In this document: one piece after another, positions 1 through 4,557 of the stretch
Layout: each line of letters opens with the position of its first letter
How positions within the stretch are numbered: the first letter of the stretch is position 1
From: an uncultured Ectothiorhodospiraceae bacterium
Lineage (GTDB): Bacteria; Pseudomonadota; Gammaproteobacteria; UBA6429; Thiohalophilaceae
Length of the DNA stretch: 16,246 nt
Direction: 5' to 3'
NCBI GenBank assembly: GCA_947259425.1
Contig: CAMYMO010000114.1
Coordinates: forward strand, 1 to 16,246
Program-made: the position numbers and the translations under genes
The notes under the pieces: generated by a model
What the model was told of the DNA's origin: nothing
Database searches by the model: none
The model's input: the letters and a program-made list of their open reading frames with translations, nothing else

Positions 1-1
1 A

Positions 2-154
2 AATAGCGGTAAATGGCAATTAAATAATTGTATTGTGACTGTTTATTTAAACTCCCCTGACCCTATCAAATTAAAATTTATTGATCTTTCCTCCACTGAA
101 GCCATTATCCTTACCGATCAACACAAAGCGCCCGCAAAATACAAACGATTATAA
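2..154 (+). CDS. 3' end of an unrecognised protein (partial)
   Basis: An open frame enters from the left edge and runs for 50 codons to a TAA at 152-154. It reads NSGKWQLNNCIVTVYLN at the start and ends KAPAKYKRL. The composition looks coding, with alternating hydrophobic and polar residues as in beta strands, and a hairpin with a T-run follows it. No start codon or diagnostic motif lies inside the window, so no family is assigned. A small beta-rich (lipocalin-like) domain is possible, but that is only an impression from the strand pattern. Confidence 0.55.
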   Translation, partial: NSGKWQLNNCIVTVYLNSPDPIKLKFIDLSSTEAIILTDQHKAPAKYKRL

Positions 155-179
155 ACACATAGCAGTCAATCAGAATTGA

Positions 180-222
180 CGGTTAAAAGCGGTACTCCTA
201 TCACTTTCAACCGCCATTTTTT
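180..222 (+). terminator. Rho-independent terminator candidate after the partial gene
   Basis: CGGTTAAAAG at 180-189 pairs with CTTTCAACCG at 204-213 with one A-C mismatch. The loop is 14 nt, and a run of six T follows at 217-222. It lies 26 nt after the stop of the partial gene. The stem is AT-rich and the loop is long, so it may be weak. It also separates this gene from the convergent SDR gene. Confidence 0.45.
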
Positions 223-277
223 AGACTCGTTTCATATACAAGACTGCGGCAGGCTATAGCAAATCACCCGGAAGCAT

Positions 278-1045
278 TTAATTTCTGCCCGCGATGACAC
301 CACCATCAATATCCCAAATAGCACCCGTGACCCAACTTGAATCATCGCTGAGTAAAAAATTAACTGTAGAGGCTACATCTTCTGCTGTACCAATCCGTCC
401 AATGGGGTGAAATTCATTAAACGTTTGCAGCGTTTCATCGATTTTAGCTGGCTCAATGAATGACTCATATATTGGCGTTTTAACAACAGCGGGGGAAACC
501 GCATTGACCCGAATATTTTTATCGGCCAATTCCATAGCCATGTGTTGCGTGAGAGCATGCAACCCGGCCTTTGCCATTGAATAAGCGGATGAAGGGGTGG
601 CTTTAATCGCTTGTTTTGCCCACATTGAACCAATATGTACCATTGCGCCGCCACCATTTTTCTGCATGTTTTTGGACACCGCCTGAGAAATAAAGAATGC
701 CGCACGGTTCAAGTTCATATACATGTCATAGTCCTCAAGCTCATGTTCAAGAAAAGGGGTTGGTTTGAATTTACCCGCAGCATTTACAAAATACTTGATG
801 TGACGGCTGTGATCGGTAACAAAGTCAACCACGCGTTGAACATCGTTAGCTTCATATAAATTCGCCTGCAGTGTTACTAACTGACCTGTTTTGGATAGAT
901 CATGCTTAGTTGTTTCCAGCTTGGTTTGGGAACTGCCAATAATAATCGTATCAATCCCGCGTTTTAACAGTTGCTTTGCCGTCGCAAGGCCCATACCGCT
1001 AGAGCCGCCCACGATTAAGGCCAAAGGTTTGCTTATGATTTCCAT
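278..1045 (-). CDS. Classical short-chain dehydrogenase/reductase (SDR)
   Basis: This is a 255-residue NAD(P)-dependent oxidoreductase, the usual length for a classical SDR. The Rossmann glycine motif GGSSGMG is at residues 13-19 and NAAG at 88-91. The catalytic triad is S140 (IGSMW), Y155 and K159 (YSMAK). The C-terminus DIDGGVIAG is typical of the FabG-like branch. The start is placed at the ATG at 1045 because GGAGA lies 7 nt upstream at 1053-1057 and homology begins there; the frame stays open further upstream without an SD. The gene is divergent from an HxlR-type regulator, with a palindrome in the shared intergenic region, so control by that regulator is likely. The substrate cannot be read from sequence; aldehydes, quinones or 3-oxoacyl compounds are all possible. 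Confidence 0.93.
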   Translation of the reverse strand: MEIISKPLALIVGGSSGMGLATAKQLLKRGIDTIIIGSSQTKLETTKHDLSKTGQLVTLQANLYEANDVQRVVDFVTDHSRHIKYFVNAAGKFKPTPFLEHELEDYDMYMNLNRAAFFISQAVSKNMQKNGGGAMVHIGSMWAKQAIKATPSSAYSMAKAGLHALTQHMAMELADKNIRVNAVSPAVVKTPIYESFIEPAKIDETLQTFNEFHPIGRIGTAEDVASTVNFLLSDDSSWVTGAIWDIDGGVIAGRN

Positions 1046-1079
1046 CTGATTATCTCCACTGGGTTTTATTAAGATGTAG

Positions 1080-1100
1080 ACATAGCTTATAAAGCTATGT
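1080..1100. promoter_or_regulatory. Palindromic operator between SDR gene and hxlR-type gene
   Basis: This is a perfect 9-bp inverted repeat, ACATAGCTT and AAGCTATGT, separated by ATA. It sits midway between the divergent starts, 34 bp from the SDR start and 56 bp from the preferred regulator start. HxlR-family dimers bind dyads in shared promoter regions, so this is the best operator candidate. A second, shorter palindrome, TAAGTACTTA, lies at 1134-1143 close to the regulator start. No convincing -35/-10 pair was found for either gene. Confidence 0.5.
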
Positions 1101-1156
1101 AGCCTCTTGAAAAGTAAGCACAATCTGGTTTGGTAAGTACTTATTGGTACATATTG

Positions 1157-1501
1157 ATGAAAAGTCAGGAAAAAATATTTTCGAGAAAATCAGCGCCGGT
1201 GCGAAGCGCGCGTATGGTTGAAACCATTTATGGCTGTAAATGGTCACTTACTGTATACCAACTTTTAGCAAGCGGTATCAATCGACCAGGGGCAATGGTG
1301 AGCAGTACAGAGGGGTTAACAACCAAGGTTCTGAATGAATGCCTGAAACGGAACATTAAGTTTGGCATTCTAGAGCGTGTTAGCTACAACGAAGTGCCGC
1401 CTCGAGTTGAATATAAAGTAACTCCGTTCGGTACCAAATTCATTCGTATTCTCGATGAACTTGAAAACCTACAAAATGAGATTGAGGATGAAGGAGAATG
1501 A
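1157..1501 (+). CDS. HxlR-family winged-helix transcriptional regulator
   Basis: This is a 114-residue DNA-binding protein, typical of the HxlR family (about 100-120 aa). Recognisable family blocks are YGCKWSLTVYQLL (residues 25-37), the recognition-helix area GLTTKVLNECLKR (53-65) and the wing EVPPRVEYKVTPFG (79-92). The usual N-terminal Cys-Pro is absent (APVRSARMV), but C27 sits in the position that is Gly in the common GGKW form. C27 and C62 are the only cysteines, so a thiol switch is conceivable but unproven. An upstream in-frame TTG at 1130 could also start the protein. Neither start has a good Shine-Dalgarno, and ATG 1157 is preferred on length. It is divergent from the SDR gene, its probable target. 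Confidence 0.87.
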   Translation: MKSQEKIFSRKSAPVRSARMVETIYGCKWSLTVYQLLASGINRPGAMVSSTEGLTTKVLNECLKRNIKFGILERVSYNEVPPRVEYKVTPFGTKFIRILDELENLQNEIEDEGE

Positions 1502-1546
1502 ATGCTTGCAGCACAACGCCAAACAACAGTGCACTAAAACAAACCG

Positions 1547-1864
1547 TTAGATACCAGAGATAATAAGATCGATAGCGTCAATTAATTCTGATCTATAATC
1601 TGAAATATTGGTCACTTTGCTGCCTAATAGTGATTTATCTATTCCAGCAATTTGTTGAGTGAGCGCGGCATACTTATTACCATCAATCTCAACAATTGGG
1701 CAAAGTTTTGTAATGACCTGATCTTTAACTATTGAGTATTTACCAAGCGGAATAACTATCGTTGTGCGAAGTTGATCTAATAAATCAGATTGGATGTCGA
1801 GTAAGTACGGGAAGGTTTTGCTGGTTCTAGAATTCTTGTTTTTATAAACATTAAATTGGCTCAC
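1547..1864 (-). CDS. ccdB: CcdB-family gyrase-poisoning toxin
   Basis: This is a 105-residue protein aligning along the CcdB family (F-plasmid CcdB is 101 aa). It shows FNVYKNKN at the N-terminus, LLDIQSDLLD (21-30), TTIVIPLG (34-41), LCPIVEIDG (54-62) and the C-terminus AIDLIISGI. CcdB traps DNA gyrase on cleaved DNA; in F CcdB the last three residues, Trp-Gly-Ile, are needed for poisoning. Here they are Ser-Gly-Ile, so the Trp is replaced. The start is a GTG that overlaps the ccdA stop by 1 nt (TAGTG), with AGGAG 6 nt upstream, giving translational coupling to the antitoxin. The stop lies within GTTAGAT on the plus strand (1546-1552). Confidence 0.88.
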   Translation of the reverse strand: MSQFNVYKNKNSRTSKTFPYLLDIQSDLLDQLRTTIVIPLGKYSIVKDQVITKLCPIVEIDGNKYAALTQQIAGIDKSLLGSKVTNISDYRSELIDAIDLIISGI

Positions 1865-2106
1865 TAAAAACTCCTGATGCCATCACTAAAAACACCTTCG
1901 TTTTCAACGAAATCGTTGTATGCTTGAATCGCTTTTGCGTTATCTTGAAGCCACTGTTCCCGCTGCTTAATTTGTAATTGTCTGGCAAGCTCATTTTCAA
2001 GCGTGGCCGAGAGATTGATGTTCAATTTACGCGCTTTTGAAAGTAAGTCGCTGTTTATAGAGAGGTTTGTTGGCTTTTTCGGGGCCAGGGCATCAAAAGC
2101 TTTCAT
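1864..2106 (-). CDS. ccdA: CcdA-family antitoxin
   Basis: This is an 80-residue antitoxin. The N-terminal ribbon-helix-helix DNA-binding part (KPTNLSINSDLLSKARKLNINLS, about residues 11-33) is followed by the acidic C-terminal toxin-binding segment (EQWLQDNAKAIQAYNDFV, 50-67, ending GVFSDGIRSF). The match is to F CcdA (72 aa). The start is ATG 2106 because GGGAG lies 8 nt upstream; a longer open frame upstream has no SD and no family similarity. CcdA neutralises CcdB and represses its own operon, and a promoter with an overlapping palindrome is visible just upstream. The pair is chromosomal here and lies in a tract of unknown and broken genes. Confidence 0.88.
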   Translation of the reverse strand: MKAFDALAPKKPTNLSINSDLLSKARKLNINLSATLENELARQLQIKQREQWLQDNAKAIQAYNDFVENEGVFSDGIRSF

Positions 2107-2134
2107 CGTCTTTACTCCCACATACAATGCGTAT

Positions 2135-2163
2135 AGTATATGCGCATATGATGTAAAGATCAA
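2135..2163 (-). promoter_or_regulatory. ccdAB promoter with overlapping palindromic operator
   Basis: On the minus strand a -35 TTGATC (2158-2163) and a -10 TATACT (2135-2140) are separated by exactly 17 bp. A perfect 12-bp palindrome, ATATGCGCATAT at 2138-2149, overlaps the -10 and the spacer, where a bound CcdA-CcdB complex would block RNA polymerase. The 5' leader to the ccdA ATG would be about 20-25 nt and carries the GGGAG SD. The cassette therefore has its own promoter. Confidence 0.65.
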
Positions 2164-2182
2164 AATATTAGCTGACAAACTC

Positions 2183-2257
2183 ATCCAACGGTTCTCCAAA
2201 AGTGCGGTGTCTTCTGCAGATACGCACAGTTAATCAGCCGCCGATGAACTGTTAAGC
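2183..2257 (+). other. attC-like integron recombination site (candidate)
   Basis: This 75-bp element has terminal boxes fitting integron cores: ATCCAAC (RYYYAAC) at 2183-2189 and GTTAAGC (GTTRRRY) at 2251-2257. The ends pair as AACGGTTC (2187-2194) with GAACTGTT (2246-2253), 8 bp with one G-T wobble. Inside, GTGCGGTGTCT (2202-2212) pairs with AGATACGCAC (2218-2227), giving 10 bp with one bulged G and a 5-nt loop. Imperfect hairpins with extrahelical bases are characteristic of attC. It lies directly upstream of the ccdAB promoter. No integrase gene is in the window, and the two stems are joined by unequal unpaired stretches, so this remains a candidate. Confidence 0.4.
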
Positions 2258-2283
2258 CACATAATTAGCAGCTAAATAACTGA

Positions 2284-2532
2284 ATGAGAGATCCTGAAAG
2301 AATTACCGTCATTCTTGATTTGTTAAATCAAATTTGGGAGAAAAATCCAGATTTAAGATTCCATCAACTCTTATATATTTTACAAAGTGGATTTTCTCAA
2401 CAGCATAATAATATTGGTAAAGTTGAAAGCGCTGGTGAAGATGGATTCGCCAGGGTCGGTTATGACCTTTTTAATGTGGAAGATGATACTTTTATGGAAT
2501 ATCTACAGCAAATCGTTAAAAATGGTCTTTGA
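2284..2532 (+). CDS. Small unrecognised protein, 82 aa
   Basis: The protein begins MRDPERITVILDLLNQIW and is mainly helical, with an acidic C-terminal half (VEDDTFMEYLQQIV). The pattern R-x(4)-I-x-D-L-L-x(3)-W-x-K-x-P-D-L recalls the N-terminus of YihD (DUF1040) proteins, but the similarity is too weak for a call. No transmembrane segment or signal peptide is seen. The ATG has no clear SD. It starts 27 nt after the right end of the attC-like element, as a gene in a cassette would, and is followed by an inverted repeat at 2541-2587. Confidence 0.6.
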   Translation: MRDPERITVILDLLNQIWEKNPDLRFHQLLYILQSGFSQQHNNIGKVESAGEDGFARVGYDLFNVEDDTFMEYLQQIVKNGL

Positions 2533-2625
2533 AACCTATTTGCCAAACAATTAACAATTCCAGCAGATGGCGAAGTGGGTTTAGGCATTATTAATCAGGT
2601 AGGACACCCATGCGAATCATTATAA
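2533..2625 (+). pseudogene. Possible 3' remnant of an unknown gene
   Basis: Directly after the TGA at 2530-2532 the same frame stays open for 30 codons. The residues look coding: QLTIPADGEVGLGIINQVG, ending HPCESL and a TAA at 2623-2625 that overlaps the start of the next ORF by 16 nt, as tightly packed operon genes do. No start codon precedes it, so if real it is the tail of a lost gene. The same DNA contains an inverted repeat, TGCCAAAC (2541-2548) against GTTTAGGCA (2579-2587), an 8-bp stem with one bulge, which could instead be a degenerate recombination site. The two readings compete. Confidence 0.3.
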
Positions 2626-2849
2626 TTACATTCATTACTCTGCTGCTCTTATCTGGCTGCAGCAATGAGCACGCAGCTCATTCCGACCATCGCCATGAGT
2701 CTAACGCCTCCGATAGCCGGACTCATCATGAACATAGTCATTCAGGCGAGCTTAAAATCTAGCTTGATGATGGTGCCAAGTGGAAATTGGATAAACATAC
2801 ACGATCCAAATTCAGTGACAGAGGAAGTGCCAAACAAAATCAATTCTGA
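2610..2849 (+). pseudogene. His-rich lipoprotein, interrupted by internal TAG
   Basis: The ATG at 2610 is preceded by AGGA (2601-2604, 5-nt spacer) and opens a lipoprotein signal peptide: MRIIIITFITLLLLSGC with lipobox LSGC, Cys17. A His-rich segment follows, with eight His between residues 21 and 44 (HHEHSHS). The frame meets TAG at codon 51 (2760-2762) after GELKI, then continues LDDGAKWKLDKHTRSKF before a TGA at 2847-2849. The KW-x-L/M-D-x-HTR block belongs to a family of His-rich periplasmic lipoproteins that continue for roughly another 80-100 residues. This copy therefore carries a nonsense mutation and has also lost its C-terminal part. Metal binding is a guess from the histidines. It may still yield a 50-residue lipopeptide. 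Confidence 0.65.
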
Positions 2850-2926
2850 TGTATAAGCAAATCATGGCGCCTGACTCGCATCGTTTCGTCTCCCCTCACT
2901 GACCAAAACAAATTAAAACACAGCCC

Positions 2927-3253
2927 ATGACAACAAATAAAAAATAACGGATATGCAAATTATTAAAAGGAATCGAAACCGGCGACCCGGAATCTGTGTC
3001 GGTCGTTAATGAAAATATATATATCCAACATAATCCACAAACACATGAAGGTAGCGAAGGTTTAGCCACGCTATTTAAACGTTTATCTGAGACATCTCCA
3101 CGAATCAATATTGTCAGATTATTTGAAGACGGTGATTTTGTTTTTGCCCACACTGAATATGACTTTTCGACACGAAATATTGTTGAGCACTGGGATACAA
3201 CCGAGGTGACCCCAGCTTATAGCGAATGGAAAAACGATAATGGGAAATTCTAA
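2927..3253 (+). pseudogene. SnoaL/NTF2-like protein gene, broken
   Basis: The gene begins MTTNKK at ATG 2927 and hits TAA at codon 7 (2945-2947). In the same frame the family sequence then continues, KLLKGIETGDPESVSVVNEN, IYIQHNPQTHEGSEGLA and so on, to VEHWD and the typical C-terminus NDNGKF. Small SnoaL-like (NTF2-fold) proteins with YIQHNP and VEHWD blocks normally have about ten more residues between the HTEYDFSTRN strand and VEHWD (an F-E-x-F-R strand), so an internal in-frame deletion is likely too. A GTG at 2996 could start an 85-residue product, but it would lack the first helix. The gene is best read as a decayed member of the accessory tract. Confidence 0.65.
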
Positions 3254-3339
3254 AAAAAATAATATTATGACTAATGCGACGAACTGAGTGGTCGATGATC
3301 AAGCCTCTCATAGTTTTAACTTAACGCTGAAAAACGTTC

Positions 3340-3345
3340 TATACT
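3340..3345 (+). promoter_or_regulatory. -10 box candidate for the nitroreductase gene
   Basis: TATACT lies 35 bp upstream of the nitroreductase ATG. The hexamer 17 bp upstream (TAACTT, 3317-3322) is a poor -35. The placement gives a leader of about 30 nt containing the SD AAGGGA at 3370-3375. Only the -10 is convincing. Confidence 0.35.
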
Positions 3346-3380
3346 CAAATGAAAATATAAATTAACTTTAAGGGATAACC

Positions 3381-4037
3381 ATGGTTCATCCAATAATCGA
3401 CGATCTCCTCTGGCGACATGCCACTAAAAAGTACGATGCAAGCAAGAAGGTTCCACAACAAGATCTTGATGTACTATTTGAGGCGATGCGGCTCTCGGCC
3501 TCTTCGATTAACTCACAACCCTGGAAGTTTGTCGTGATTGAGAGCGATGAATCCAAAGCACGTATGCAAAAAACATTTATTCATAAACATCAATATAACC
3601 AATCTCATGTGTTTGCCAGCTCGCATATTATTCTCTTTGCCTACAATCCACATTACACGCGAGAGGATTATGCCCAAGTAGTCGATAAGGGCATTAAAGA
3701 TGGACGGACCAAACCCGAGGATCGTGAGAACGCCTTTGCAGCCTTTAAATTTGCCGAATTTAATACCGATGAAGCGGGGAACACGAGCTGTTGGACAAAA
3801 GCACAAACTTATCTTGCTTTAGGTAACACTCTGCATGTCCTGGCTCGCCTCAGAATCGATTCGACGCCCCTGGAAGGAATCGATATCGATTTAGTCAACG
3901 ATGAATTCAAAGCGGAGCTTGATGGTTATCAGTGTGATGTGGCTTTGGCAATTGGCTATCATCACCCAACAGAAGATTATAATGCAGAACTTCCAAAGTC
4001 ACGACTTAGCCTGGAGCGTATTTTAGTACGACTATAA
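3381..4037 (+). CDS. NfsB-like NAD(P)H-dependent FMN nitroreductase
   Basis: This is a 218-residue cytoplasmic flavoprotein, matching E. coli NfsB (217 aa) end to end. FMN-binding blocks are RHATKKYD (residues 12-19) and SASSINSQPWKF (39-50). The middle has VDKGIKDGRTKPEDRENAF in place of the NfsB VDQEDADGR region, and IEG is replaced by LEGIDIDLVNDEF (about 166-178). The C-terminal GYHHPTEDYNAELPKSRL block is also conserved. The family reduces nitroaromatics, quinones and dihydropteridines using NAD(P)H and FMN. The ATG start is supported by AAGGGA 5 nt upstream. It is flanked by broken genes upstream and an unknown ORF downstream, so no operon is evident. The physiological substrate is unknown. 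Confidence 0.93.
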   Translation: MVHPIIDDLLWRHATKKYDASKKVPQQDLDVLFEAMRLSASSINSQPWKFVVIESDESKARMQKTFIHKHQYNQSHVFASSHIILFAYNPHYTREDYAQVVDKGIKDGRTKPEDRENAFAAFKFAEFNTDEAGNTSCWTKAQTYLALGNTLHVLARLRIDSTPLEGIDIDLVNDEFKAELDGYQCDVALAIGYHHPTEDYNAELPKSRLSLERILVRL

Positions 4038-4114
4038 CTAATTACTTAAATTACTACGGCCAAAGCGCTTTGTTAACGACAAGCATCTGTTTTAAATATC
4101 GAAATGAAAATTAC

Positions 4115-4396
4115 ATGCCTATGTTCTCGATGTTATTTCCCCCGCACACTCACAATTATCATTCTCCTACCTTGTCTCATACCGATAAAATGGGTAATCG
4201 TATCTTTCGGTTTGACTCTGAAGTTCCTGATCTGATCGCTGCTTCTGAATATAGTGTATACGAATATCGTTCAGGTCACTGGGTACGTTACCAAGGAAAG
4301 ATCACATCACGACAATTTCAAAAATTCATCCACACCTCATCGCCCTCCCCCCATTCTATTGAGCAATTAGATTCATTCTTAAGTAAACAACTATAA
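4115..4396 (+). CDS. Unrecognised small protein, 93 aa
   Basis: Two closely spaced in-frame ATGs (4115 and 4121) are possible starts, and neither has a strong SD. An upstream TTG at 4070 would extend the N-terminus by 15 residues and is less likely. The N-terminal 20 residues are rich in Pro and His (FPPHTHNYHSP). The core (NRIFRFDSEVPDLIAASEYS, then VYEYRSGHWVRYQGKITSRQF) looks folded and coding, with aromatic beta-strand pattern. The C-terminus is polar and helical. No transmembrane segment or known motif is visible. It lies 77 nt after the nitroreductase stop, with a perfect palindrome CAAAGCGCTTTG at 4061-4072 between them, and could be cotranscribed. Confidence 0.5.
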   Translation: MPMFSMLFPPHTHNYHSPTLSHTDKMGNRIFRFDSEVPDLIAASEYSVYEYRSGHWVRYQGKITSRQFQKFIHTSSPSPHSIEQLDSFLSKQL

Positions 4397-4474
4397 ATAT
4401 GCATAGAAAATAAACATCTTTGGCCTTGAACCACACACGAATGGGCCTAAGACCATGTTTATACAGTGTATTTA

Positions 4475-4501
4475 TAAAGTTAACGCCATTTAGGCCGATA
4501 A
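4475..4501 (+). promoter_or_regulatory. Sigma-28 (FliA) flagellar promoter
   Basis: TAAAGTTA (4475-4482), an 11-bp spacer, then GCCGATAA (4494-4501). The E. coli FliA consensus is TAAAGTTT-N11-GCCGATAA, so the match is 15 of 16 positions with exact spacing. Transcription would start near 4508-4511, giving a leader of about 50 nt before the chemoreceptor ATG at 4558. This places the receptor in the class 3 flagellar/chemotaxis regulon and excludes translation starts upstream of the promoter. Confidence 0.85.
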
Positions 4502-4557
4502 ATTACTACCCAATGTGTGCTCTTTATGTAAAAAGATTACTAAACAGGAATAGAGAA

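Noticed and set aside
1510..1552. Second attC site on the far side of ccdB (GCACAAC to GTTAGAT)
   Set aside because: Only the right core box fits. The left box has a mismatch, the interval is too short and the arms do not pair beyond AACG/CGTT, so no attC fold is supported.
2107..2199. N-terminal extension of CcdA upstream of 2106
   Set aside because: It spans the ccdAB promoter and palindrome, lacks an SD and does not resemble the CcdA family, whereas ATG 2106 has GGGAG 8 nt upstream.
2996..3253. Intact 85-residue SnoaL-like gene starting at GTG 2996
   Set aside because: Family sequence extends upstream in frame through a TAA to ATG 2927, so the GTG is internal to a broken gene.
4061..4072. 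Palindrome CAAAGCGCTTTG as a terminator after the nitroreductase
   Set aside because: A perfect palindrome without loop or T-run cannot act as a standard terminator. It could be an operator, but nothing else supports that.
4420..4557. In-frame N-terminal extension of the chemoreceptor to a TTG at 4420
   Set aside because: The sigma-28 promoter at 4475-4501 lies inside it, the extension lacks similarity to Aer, and ATG 4558 has a proper SD.
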